Shown one piece after another: positions 1 to 7,135 of a DNA stretch of 10,473 nucleotides. Where the stretch lies: positions 1-10,473 of the forward strand of contig JAUUWD010000025.1 of NCBI GenBank assembly GCA_030589225.1, in the 5' to 3' direction. Both the position numbers and the translations under genes were made by a program. The DNA is from Desulfobacteraceae bacterium. Lineage in GTDB: Bacteria > Desulfobacterota > DSM-4660 > Desulfatiglandales > Desulfatiglandaceae. The stretch's first letter is position 1; each line of letters opens with the position of its first letter. The notes beneath the pieces are model-generated. The model made no database searches. It saw only the letters and a list, made by a program, of their open reading frames with translations, and was not told where the DNA came from.

Positions 1-72
1 TAATCGGCAAGGTGGGTGTAACTGATCACAGTGGAAGATTAGTTTGCAAGGCCGGCAAGCATTGTCCAAAAT

Positions 73-106
73 GCGTTGGCTTTCGCTTACGCTCAACCCA
101 ACCTAC
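73..106. repeat. Intergenic palindromic repeat downstream of glgB
   Basis: An imperfect inverted repeat is visible: gttggctttcgc (75-86) and gctcaacccaac (91-102) around a ttac loop, with 9 of 12 positions paired. The shape and wording (GTTGGGTTGAGCG..CGAAAGCCAAC on the minus strand) resemble short palindromic intergenic repeats common in many bacterial genomes; that resemblance is from memory. A related sequence sits at 6815-6843, beyond the other end of the glg genes. No T-run follows on the minus strand, so it is not a classical terminator for glgB. The rest of 1-217 holds no gene I can support. Confidence 0.55.
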
Positions 107-217
107 GGCTGTCAAGGTCCACAATAAGAATTGCTGAGCTATACGATTGTATCTGTTGTCAGGGTCGTAACGAACTTGCGTTCACATCAAGAATTTGTCC
201 TTCTCTTCTCGCATCAA

Positions 218-2434
218 TTAAGCGCCCATGGATTTCAAAATGAGCATGCCCAAAGGGGGCAGGTGCAGGCTGAAGGAGTAAGGTTGGCCGTGCCAGGGAC
301 GGGATTCGGCCTTGATGCCACCGCCCAAGCCCACGTTTGACCCACCGTAAACGGTCGAGTCCGAATTGATCAGCTCTTTATAGAATCCTGGACGTGGGGC
401 ACCTATGCGGTAATTCATCCGCGGTACAGGGGTAAAGTTAAAAACGAAGAAAAGGATCTGATCAGGCGCTTTTCCTTTACGTATAAAGGATACGATATTG
501 GAATCGGTGTCCCGGAAATCTATCCACTCGAACCCGGGAGGGTCGAAGTCTATTTCATAAAGGGCCGGTTCTGAAAGATAGATCCGGTTGAGATCTTTAA
601 CATACCTTTGCAGCCCCTGATGGGACTCGTATTGGAGGAGGTCCCACTGAAGGGACTGGTCGTGGTCCCATTCCCGCCATTGACCAAACTCGCCTCCCAT
701 AAAAAGGGTCTTCTTACCCGGCTCTCCGTACATATAACCCAGAAGCAAACGGAGGTTAGCAAACTTCTGCCAATCATCCCCTGGCATCTTGGATAGAAGG
801 GATGCCTTTCCGTGAACGACCTCATCGTGGGACAAAGGCAGAATGAAATTTTCGTGAAAGGCATAAAGCAGCGCAAAGGTGAGATTGTCCATGTGATAAT
901 GCCGGTGGACCGGGTCCTTGGACATAAAACTGAGCATATCATGCATCCAACCCATGTTCCATTTGAACATAAAGCCCAGGCCACCAAGATGGACAGGGCG
1001 GGTGACACCAGGCCAGGCGGTAGACTCCTCGGCAATGGTCACAACCCCGGGAAAAAGCTCATAACCCTTGGAGTTGAAAGTCTTGATAAAATCAATTGCC
1101 TCTAAATTTTCCCGCCCGCCGTAGCGGTTGGGGACCCACTCCCCTTCCTTGCGGGAGTAGTCTAAGTAGAGCATGGAGGCCACAGCATCCACCCGCAGCC
1201 CATCTATATGATACTTCTCAAACCAGAACAGTGCATTGGCGACCAGAAAATTTCTCACCTCATTACGGCCGTAATTGAATATCAGGGTATCCCAATCCTG
1301 CTGTACACCTTGCCTCGGATCAGCATGTTCATAGAGATGGGTACCGTCGAAGTACTCAAGGGCATACGCGTCCTTTGGGAAATGGGCCGGGACCCAGTCA
1401 AGGATAACACCCAGTCCTGCGGCGTGGCAGCAGTCCACGAGGTACATCAGGTCGTCTGGTGTACCGAACCGGGAGGTCGCGGCATAGTAACCGGTGACCT
1501 GATAGCCCCAGGAGCCGTCAAAAGGGTGTTCGGCCAGGGGGAGGAACTCGATGTAATTGAACCCCATCTCCTTCACATAGGAGATGAGCTCTTCGGCTGC
1601 TTCCCGATAAGTCAGCCACCGGTTGCCCTCCTCGACCCTGCGCCGCCAGGAACCCAGATGGACTTCATAAATTGCCATGGGTCCGCACAAAGGGTCCTGC
1701 TTCGGCCGATAGGTCATCCATTCGTGGTCAGTCCAGGTATAGGAATTCAAATCATGGACTATAGCGGCAGTTTTAGGTCTCTTTTCAAAGCGAAACGCAA
1801 GAGGATCGGCCTTGATGAGGAGAGTTCCGTTTTGGGTACGGATTTCAAATTTGTAAAGGAGACCTGGCCCCAGGTGGGGCACGAATAATTCCCAGACCCC
1901 GGAAGCCCCCCGGGAACGCATCTGGTGGCGGCGACCATCCCACTGGTTAAAATCACCCACTACACTGACCCGGCTCGCTGAGGGAGCCCAGACGGCAAAA
2001 AAGGTCCCCGCGACCCCCTGATGTTGCCAAATGTGCGCTCCCAGCTTTTCGTAGATTTCGTAGAAATTACCCTCGCCGAAGAGGTAAAGATCGTCCTCCG
2101 TAAGGACAGGGCCGAAGGAGTAGCAATCATAGAAGGTTGTGACTGGGTCTGTGCCGAAGTCCACTTTGAGACGGTAAGGGAAAATCTCCCGTTCCCCGGG
2201 CAATACCGCTTCAAAGAGTCCGTGTGCGTCCACAAGCGGGGCCGGGATTTCCTGCCCAGGGACCAGATCCAGGACAGCCACGCTCCGGGCTCCGGGCAGA
2301 AAGGCCCGAACTGCCAGGGCCGGTCCCGTATCAAGCACTACAGGGTGGGCGCCGAGCAAAGTAAAAGGATCGGCCACCTCACCGGAAATAAAGGGCTTTA
2401 TGTCCCTGCGATTTAATGTAGTAGTCAAATTCAC
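218..2434 (-). CDS. glgB: 1,4-alpha-glucan (glycogen) branching enzyme GlgB
   Basis: GlgB cuts an alpha-1,4-glucan chain and re-attaches the piece through an alpha-1,6 bond, making glycogen branches in the cytosol. The 738-residue product has the full long-form layout: an N1 carbohydrate-binding module (about 10-110), an N2/CBM48 module (about 125-225), a GH13 barrel (about 245-620) and a C-terminal beta domain. All four GH13 motifs are visible: DWVPAH at 346-351, GLRVDAV with nucleophile Asp416, AEES with acid/base Glu469, and SHDEVVHGK with Asp537. GSWGYQ at 308-313 is also typical. The start is GTG (2432-2434). GGAG at 2440-2443 lies 5 bases upstream, and the nearby ATG at 2434-2436 meets a stop at once. 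It is the last gene of the glgC-glgP-glgB run, 72 bases after glgP. Nothing looks broken. Assignment is secure from motifs; the natural glucan substrate cannot be read from sequence. Confidence 0.97.
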   Translation of the reverse strand: MNLTTTLNRRDIKPFISGEVADPFTLLGAHPVVLDTGPALAVRAFLPGARSVAVLDLVPGQEIPAPLVDAHGLFEAVLPGEREIFPYRLKVDFGTDPVTTFYDCYSFGPVLTEDDLYLFGEGNFYEIYEKLGAHIWQHQGVAGTFFAVWAPSASRVSVVGDFNQWDGRRHQMRSRGASGVWELFVPHLGPGLLYKFEIRTQNGTLLIKADPLAFRFEKRPKTAAIVHDLNSYTWTDHEWMTYRPKQDPLCGPMAIYEVHLGSWRRRVEEGNRWLTYREAAEELISYVKEMGFNYIEFLPLAEHPFDGSWGYQVTGYYAATSRFGTPDDLMYLVDCCHAAGLGVILDWVPAHFPKDAYALEYFDGTHLYEHADPRQGVQQDWDTLIFNYGRNEVRNFLVANALFWFEKYHIDGLRVDAVASMLYLDYSRKEGEWVPNRYGGRENLEAIDFIKTFNSKGYELFPGVVTIAEESTAWPGVTRPVHLGGLGFMFKWNMGWMHDMLSFMSKDPVHRHYHMDNLTFALLYAFHENFILPLSHDEVVHGKASLLSKMPGDDWQKFANLRLLLGYMYGEPGKKTLFMGGEFGQWREWDHDQSLQWDLLQYESHQGLQRYVKDLNRIYLSEPALYEIDFDPPGFEWIDFRDTDSNIVSFIRKGKAPDQILFFVFNFTPVPRMNYRIGAPRPGFYKELINSDSTVYGGSNVGLGGGIKAESRPWHGQPYSFSLHLPPLGMLILKSMGA

Positions 2435-2439
2435 ATAAA

Positions 2440-2443
2440 CTCC
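2440..2443 (-). promoter_or_regulatory. Ribosome binding site that decides the glgB GTG start
   Basis: Minus-strand GGAG stands 5 bases before GTG at 2434. The only nearby ATGs (2436 and 2445) are in other frames, so this site fixes a non-ATG start for glgB. Confidence 0.7.
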
Positions 2444-2506
2444 ATGTAACGAGTCACTCCAAAGTTTATCCTAACGTTACAAACCCACACCGGCCGAAAC
2501 CCGATT

Positions 2507-5059
2507 TTACGCCCATGTCACAAGACCCATTGCGAAACGGTTCTCAAGTCGCTTGTGGCTGGGCATCACTCGCACGGTGTAACCGAAACGGCCGGTCGTT
2601 CTGCAGGGAATCAGCCCGCGGAATGTATATGAATCACCGTCCGAGTCCTGAACCTCCATTGGCACTGTCTCCCTTCCGGCAAATTCCCTCTGGTGGTCCA
2701 GGCGACCATAATAGGCCTCAACGATCACATCCTCCGGTGAAAGATCTCCCAGCTTCACACGAGCCACCACCTCGACTTCCTGGCCCACCGGCATTTCCAG
2801 ATCATCGCTGGACATCACCTCTTCCACAGAAACAGCATTCCAGCCGGTCATGAGCTTTTGGCGCCACGCGGCCAGGTCTTTGGATCCAGCAAAGTCTTCC
2901 CGGCACAGGGTGTTGAAACGCCTGGAGCAGGGCAAGTAGTACCGGGTTACATATTCCTGCACCATCCGGTGGGAGTTAAAAATAGGGACCAGGTTCCGGA
3001 GACCGGCCCTCATCTTTTCCGCCCAGCCTCGCGGTATGCCGTCGCGGCCCCGCTGGTAAAAGAGGGGCACAATCTCCTCTTCCAGGAGGGTATAGAGATC
3101 ACGGCTTTCAATGTTGTCCTGGGCTGCATGATCTTTGTAAACCTCACCATGCCCCAGTGCCCAGCCAAAGTCACGGTGATAACCTTCGTCCCACCAGCCA
3201 TCCAGGACACTGAGATTTAGCACCCCATTGGCGAGAGCCTTCATACCGCTGGTTCCGCAGGCTTCCAGGGGCCGGCGGGGCGTGTTGAGCCAGATGTCGC
3301 TCCCGGAGACCAGATATTGGGCGAGATACATGTTATAGTCTTCCATAAAGACAATGCTTCGGCGGAAACGTTCCTCTCGTGCAAGATGAATAATAGTCTT
3401 TATGAACTCTTTGCCCTCGTTGTCCTGAGGGTGAGCCTTACCGGCGATAACAATCTGCACAGGGTATTCTGGGTGGTTGACGATGCGATCGAGCCGGTCC
3501 GGGTCCCTGAAAAGGAGTGTGGCCCGCTTGTATGTGGCGAAACGCCGAGCAAAGCCAATGGTAAGGGCATCTGGTGTCAGGACTTCGCTGGCGGCCTGGA
3601 TCTCGGCCGTTGAAGCCCCCCTTCTACCCAGTTGCTCTGCCAGACGACGACGTGTGAAACTGACCAGATGTTCCCGGCAGCGCTCGTGGGTCCGCCATAA
3701 CTCTGTGTTGGGGATCTGATCTACGTGTTCCCAGACCAGTTCATTATCCGGGTCTTCAGCCCAGTTTGGGCCAAGGTAACGGTCAAAGAGCCCCGCCATA
3801 CCCCTTGATATCCAGGTGGGGACATGGATACCGTTGGTGATGTGATCGATGGGAACATCCTCAACCGGGTGGTGGTGCCATACATTTTGCCAGATGCCCC
3901 GGGAGATCTGGCCATGAAGACGACTGACCCCGTTGGTGTGAGCGGAGAGTCTGAGAGCCAGCGTAGTCATACCAAAGGGCTCCGATTCGTTATGAGGGTC
4001 GAGACGACCATAACCCAACAACACTCGGAAGCTGATGCCGAGCTCCTTGGCATATTGTTCGAAGTAGGCCCTAAGCAACCCGGGGTCAAAGGAATCATTC
4101 CCCGCCGGGACCGGAGTGTGGGTTGTAAAGGCCGTGCTCGCCAGGACCATCTCCCGGGCGGCGTCAAAAGAGAGCCTGTTTTCCTTTCTCACAATATTGA
4201 TTTTCTCCAACGCGGAAAAGGCTGAGTGCCCTTCATTCATGTGTATAACGGTCGGATCTATCCCCAGGGCCTTGAGGGCCCGTACACCACCAATTCCCAG
4301 GACGATCTCTTGCCTGAGCCGCATCTCACGGTCTCCGCCGTAAAGTTGGCCAGTGGTTCCTCGAAATTCAGCCGGATTGGCTCCAACATTGGTGTCAAGC
4401 ATATACAGGGGAACCCTCCCCACGTTGATGCGCCAGATCAAAATCTGGACCGTTTTGCCCTTGAAGTCTACCGATACGCGGAGGGGTCGGCCTTTCTTAT
4501 CCCGGACGAGTATAACCGGCATATTTGCAAAGTCGTTGACCGAATAAGTCTCCATCTGCCAGCCATCGGAGCTGAGGTACTGGCTGAAATAGCCCTCTTG
4601 ATACAGGAGCCCTACGCCCACAAGGGGGACATTCAAATCGCTGGCAGATTTGAGGTGATCCCCTGCCAGGATCCCCAGCCCTCCGGAGTAAATGGGCAGG
4701 CAATCACTCAAGCCAAATTCAGCCGAGAAGTAAGCCACTCGAAAAGGCACCTCGGGACAGTAATCCTCCACCTGGATACGAGGTTGGGAGAGGTACCGGT
4801 CGAAATCCTGGTTCAGCCGCTCAAGCTGTGCAATGAATCCCTGATCCTCAGCCAATTCGTCCAGCCGTTCCTGACTGACCAAACCTAACATCAATACCGG
4901 GTTCTGTCTGCATTCAGCCCATAACCCTGGGTCGATACGCTGAAAGATGTCTGCAATTTCACCCTTCCAGCTAAAGCAGAGGTTATAAGCCAGACTCCTT
5001 AAGGCCTCCAGTTTTGGAGGAACTTTGGGTACAACATTGTATTTGATTTTTGCTTTCAT
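2507..5059 (-). CDS. glgP: Alpha-glucan (glycogen/maltodextrin) phosphorylase, GT35
   Basis: This enzyme releases glucose-1-phosphate from the non-reducing ends of alpha-1,4-glucans using phosphate and a pyridoxal-phosphate cofactor. The 850-residue protein belongs to the GT35 branch with an N-terminal DUF3417-type domain (about 10-115), as in thermophile-type phosphorylases, rather than to the E. coli GlgP/MalP branch. Visible signatures are YFSAEFG (115-121), IYSGGLGILAGDHLKSASDL (123-142), HMNEGHSAF (273-281), HTPVPAGND (314-322), ITNGIHVPTW (407-416), RRFATYKR (505-512) and EACGTSGMK, whose Lys607 should bind PLP. Residues from about 750 to the end form an extra C-terminal beta-rich segment. 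The ATG has only a distant AGGAG (5076-5080), 16 bases away, and no in-frame alternative start in between. It lies between glgC (69-base gap) and glgB (72-base gap) and is surely co-transcribed. Whether it prefers glycogen or maltodextrin cannot be told. Confidence 0.95.
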   Translation of the reverse strand: MKAKIKYNVVPKVPPKLEALRSLAYNLCFSWKGEIADIFQRIDPGLWAECRQNPVLMLGLVSQERLDELAEDQGFIAQLERLNQDFDRYLSQPRIQVEDYCPEVPFRVAYFSAEFGLSDCLPIYSGGLGILAGDHLKSASDLNVPLVGVGLLYQEGYFSQYLSSDGWQMETYSVNDFANMPVILVRDKKGRPLRVSVDFKGKTVQILIWRINVGRVPLYMLDTNVGANPAEFRGTTGQLYGGDREMRLRQEIVLGIGGVRALKALGIDPTVIHMNEGHSAFSALEKINIVRKENRLSFDAAREMVLASTAFTTHTPVPAGNDSFDPGLLRAYFEQYAKELGISFRVLLGYGRLDPHNESEPFGMTTLALRLSAHTNGVSRLHGQISRGIWQNVWHHHPVEDVPIDHITNGIHVPTWISRGMAGLFDRYLGPNWAEDPDNELVWEHVDQIPNTELWRTHERCREHLVSFTRRRLAEQLGRRGASTAEIQAASEVLTPDALTIGFARRFATYKRATLLFRDPDRLDRIVNHPEYPVQIVIAGKAHPQDNEGKEFIKTIIHLAREERFRRSIVFMEDYNMYLAQYLVSGSDIWLNTPRRPLEACGTSGMKALANGVLNLSVLDGWWDEGYHRDFGWALGHGEVYKDHAAQDNIESRDLYTLLEEEIVPLFYQRGRDGIPRGWAEKMRAGLRNLVPIFNSHRMVQEYVTRYYLPCSRRFNTLCREDFAGSKDLAAWRQKLMTGWNAVSVEEVMSSDDLEMPVGQEVEVVARVKLGDLSPEDVIVEAYYGRLDHQREFAGRETVPMEVQDSDGDSYTFRGLIPCRTTGRFGYTVRVMPSHKRLENRFAMGLVTWA

Positions 5060-5128
5060 AGGTTTATCACAAGTTCTCCTAAGTTAACGATTTTTATATC
5101 TACAACTCCGGCCTATTCGAACATCAAT

Positions 5129-6400
5129 TCATTTTCCAAAGTCTTCATGTGTCACAACGGTAATACCCCGAGGGGTGACGGTGAAACGCTTACGGTCTTT
5201 CCGGGGGTTATAACCGATCTCGGTATGAGACGGAATACGCACCCCTTCAGCAATAATGGCCTTCTTGATTCGGGCATGACGGCCCACGACCACGTTCTCC
5301 ATAATGACCGATTCCTCGACCGATGCCCAGCTTTGAACAAAAACGTTATATGATAGCACACTATTGCGAATTAGTCCTCCACTGAGGATGGATCCGTGGG
5401 CTACCAGAGAATCAAGGGCCTTGCCCACTCGGGGCTTTTGGCCGGATTCTTGGGCAAACACGGTCTTTACCGGGGGAAACTGCCGTTGAAAGGTCCGGAT
5501 GGGCCAATGTTGGCCATACATATTGAAGTACGGGTCTACTCCAGTCATATCCATGTTGGCGTTCCAATATGAGTCCAGGGTGCCCACATCACGCCAGTAG
5601 CCTGCATCTCGGATGATTTCCACGGTCTCACGGCGTTCGCCATCTTCGTCAGTATAAAAAATTACATCTTCGATCTTATTTTCTCGCCGGTAAGGATAGG
5701 CCATGACCCGGTGGGTTTCGAGAATACTGGGTAAAATATGTTTGCCGAAATCTTGCCGGTCGTCATTCTCCAGCAAGTCTATTAAAACCTGGGTCTTGAA
5801 CATGTAAATGCCCATGGAAGCCAGTACATGGGCGCTATCCCCGGGGATGGTCTTGGGTCTTGAAGGTTTCTCCTGAAAACCCTTGACACGAAACTGTTTG
5901 TCAACTTCAAGTATTCCGTACTGGCCGGCCATTTCCTTACCCAGCTCGATAACGGCAATGGTTACATCTGCATTATGGGCCTCGTGGTAGGACTTGAACC
6001 GGGCATAGTCCATCTTGTAGACATGGTCGCCGGAAAGGATTAGCACGTATTCGGGAGATGCCTCCTCGATCAGGTACACATTTTGGCGGATGGAGTCGGC
6101 GGTCCCCTGATACCATCGTTCCCCCACCATCATTTGGGGTGGAGCGATCTTCAGGTAATGGCCCAGGGCAGGGCTGAAGATATTCCATCCACCTTCAAGG
6201 TGCTGCATCAGTGTCTGGGATTTGTACTGAGGCAAGACAATTATTTTATACACTCCCGAATTGATGCAGTTTGATAGTGTCAGGTCTATGAGCAGGTAGA
6301 TCCCCCCAAATGGAATAGCCGGCTTTGACCGATGCTCAGTCAGGGGCATCAGCCGCTCTCCCTTGCCTCCAGCCATAATCACTGCCAAGGTATTCTTCAT
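5129..6400 (-). CDS. glgC: Glucose-1-phosphate adenylyltransferase (ADP-glucose pyrophosphorylase)
   Basis: GlgC converts glucose-1-phosphate and ATP into ADP-glucose and pyrophosphate, the committed step of bacterial glycogen synthesis. The 423 residues match the usual family length. The nucleotidyltransferase domain (about 5-265) has MAGGKGERL (9-17), WYQGTADSIRQN (96-107), the catalytic SGDHVY with Asp125 (equivalent to E. coli Asp142), FQEKP with Lys178 (glucose-1-phosphate site) and YWRDVGTLDSYW (268-279). A left-handed beta-helix follows (about 325-395, hexapeptide-like repeats). Oddly, the segment that reads HFGGKFRIIDF in E. coli reads PFGGIYLLIDL here, so several residues that bind allosteric effectors in E. 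coli are changed (His46 to Pro30, Arg52 to Leu36, Lys39 to His23), while the catalytic residues stay. The start ATG follows AGGAG (6411-6415) at 10 bases. It is first in the glg operon, behind a strong promoter. Confidence 0.95.
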   Translation of the reverse strand: MKNTLAVIMAGGKGERLMPLTEHRSKPAIPFGGIYLLIDLTLSNCINSGVYKIIVLPQYKSQTLMQHLEGGWNIFSPALGHYLKIAPPQMMVGERWYQGTADSIRQNVYLIEEASPEYVLILSGDHVYKMDYARFKSYHEAHNADVTIAVIELGKEMAGQYGILEVDKQFRVKGFQEKPSRPKTIPGDSAHVLASMGIYMFKTQVLIDLLENDDRQDFGKHILPSILETHRVMAYPYRRENKIEDVIFYTDEDGERRETVEIIRDAGYWRDVGTLDSYWNANMDMTGVDPYFNMYGQHWPIRTFQRQFPPVKTVFAQESGQKPRVGKALDSLVAHGSILSGGLIRNSVLSYNVFVQSWASVEESVIMENVVVGRHARIKKAIIAEGVRIPSHTEIGYNPRKDRKRFTVTPRGITVVTHEDFGK

Positions 6401-6472
6401 GTTTTGCAGTCTCCTATTTCAGCAATCTGTTCTTTGGAGGTCTTCCCTTTTTTGTTCCTTTTCACTAAACGC

Positions 6473-6501
6473 AGTATAGGTTGAAGGGGGTTGAGTGTCA
6501 A
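6473..6501 (-). promoter_or_regulatory. Sigma-70 promoter of the glgC-glgP-glgB operon
   Basis: Reading the minus strand, TTGACA (6501 down to 6496) and TATACT (6478 down to 6473) are separated by exactly 17 bases. That is a full -35 consensus and 5 of 6 matches at -10. Transcription should start near 6466, giving a leader of about 66 bases before glgC. The leader contains a purine-rich stretch (AAAAAAGGGAAG) but no hairpin I can support. No other promoter of this quality is seen for the glg genes. Confidence 0.75.
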
Positions 6502-6557
6502 TAAGGCATTGGAAAGCCATAATTGGAATTCCTGGCCGCCTGCATATCAAATTATAC

Positions 6558-6660
6558 AATCGCTTCGCGATTCTATATCCCGCCCCTGGCGGGACTACGA
6601 CGCTTAAAAAAGGTGATTCCTAAGGAATCGAGTTGACGATTTACATTCCATTGATGTAAA
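6558..6660. repeat. Cluster of four short perfect hairpins
   Basis: Four inverted repeats follow one another: AATCGC/GCGATT (6558-6572, 3-base loop), TCCCGCC/GGCGGGA (6578-6594, 3-base loop), GATTCC/GGAATC (6615-6629, 3-base loop) and TTTACAT/ATGTAAA (6640-6660, 7-base loop). All stems are perfect. The last is followed on the plus strand by ATTTTTTG, which is terminator-like, but its stem is AT-rich and no transcript needing termination is evident. Their density suggests a small repeat element or a structured transcript rather than chance. Confidence 0.6.
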
Positions 6661-6717
6661 ATTTTTTGACCTGTGTGGTTAGATTCAATTCTCTGATATT
6701 TTTTTAATCTTGTAGTG

Positions 6718-6838
6718 TGGGTTGAGAGATCTTGATTAGTTAGGTTTTGCTAATTCCGCGTAATTTACATATCATGGGAAGTCAACAAAATCAGGTTAAA
6801 CAGCGAAACCCATCCCGCGTTTCGCGGGACTCAATCCA
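6718..6838. repeat. Possible miniature inverted-repeat element
   Basis: TGGGTTGAG (6718-6726) and CTCAATCCA (6830-6838) are inverted copies of each other with 8 of 9 matches and enclose about 121 bases. Inside, next to the right end, is the perfect hairpin TCCCGCG/CGCGGGA with a TTT loop (6813-6829). No transposase and no clear target-site duplication is visible. This could be a MITE-like or REP-like element, or coincidence given the short ends. Confidence 0.3.
6813..6829. repeat. Perfect 7-bp GC-rich hairpin
   Basis: TCCCGCG and CGCGGGA pair perfectly around a TTT loop. The sequence running out of it (tttcgcgggactcaatccaacc) resembles the repeat at 73-106 (tttcgcttacgctcaacccaacc) in the same orientation, so both may belong to one intergenic repeat family that brackets the glg genes. 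Confidence 0.55.
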
Positions 6839-6965
6839 ACCTTCTACAAAGAGCCGTTAAAATTTAAACACACAGGCCAAAAAATATCACAATTCATAAG
6901 ATAAACAAACCAAGGAACGAAAATTTTTACTATCCAAATTTAAAAATTATGCATGTTTGACCATT

Positions 6966-6989
6966 ATTCCACTATTCCATCATTCCATG
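6966..6989. repeat. Three-copy 8-base tandem repeat
   Basis: ATTCCACT, ATTCCATC and ATTCCATG stand head to tail. The first six bases are identical in all three. It lies in the AT-rich stretch upstream of the kinase; 8-base phasing is not helical, so a cooperative operator is not specially favoured. It may be a slippage-prone simple repeat. Confidence 0.6.
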
Positions 6990-7121
6990 TTTATGGCATA
7001 TTAATATAATATCATTAAAAACTACTTTATTTCAAGCTGTTATACAATTCCTGAGACGTAGACTCCAACCATTGTGTCTAAGATACAGGTTGTTGAAGCC
7101 TTTTTTGTTTGTGATATCATC

Positions 7122-7127
7122 AGGAGG
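7122..7127 (+). promoter_or_regulatory. Shine-Dalgarno site of the kinase gene
   Basis: A full AGGAGG stands 8 bases before the ATG at 7136, which fixes the start and suggests efficient translation. Confidence 0.8.
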
Positions 7128-7135
7128 ATGTTCCA

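Larger units (their letters stand above)
6502..7135. other. Divergent intergenic region without a gene
   Basis: About 630 bases separate the glg promoter from the kinase gene. I see no coding pattern on either strand. The half near glgC holds a cluster of short perfect hairpins; the half near the kinase is strongly AT-rich (about 6845-7060). A TATAAT at 7005-7010 could serve as a -10 for the kinase, but no convincing -35 lies 16-18 bases upstream (the TTGACC at 6957-6962 is 42 bases away), so the kinase promoter stays unassigned. The length and AT content leave room for regulator binding sites. Confidence 0.7.

Noticed and set aside
131..340. 69-codon plus-strand frame downstream of glgB
   Set aside because: Half of it overlaps glgB antisense, with no motif and no clear ribosome binding site.
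1208..1888. 226-codon open frame on the plus strand
   Set aside because: It lies entirely antisense to the catalytic part of glgB, has no recognisable motif, and is explained by codon bias of the real gene.
4226..4888. 220-codon open frame on the plus strand
   Set aside because: Antisense to the conserved N-terminal half of glgP, with no family pattern or ribosome binding site.
6530..6556. Sigma-54 promoter near tggccgcctgca
   Set aside because: The GG and GC elements are too close (6 bases rather than 10).
6640..6667. Rho-independent terminator
   Set aside because: A hairpin followed by a T-run is present on the plus strand, but the stem has only two G-C pairs and no plus-strand gene lies upstream.
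6966..6989. CRISPR-like array
   Set aside because: The repeat unit is only 8 bases with no spacers; it is a plain tandem repeat.
6957..7010. TTGACC and TATAAT as a kinase promoter
   Set aside because: The boxes are 42 bases apart, far beyond the 16-18 needed. Only the -10 box alone remains possible.
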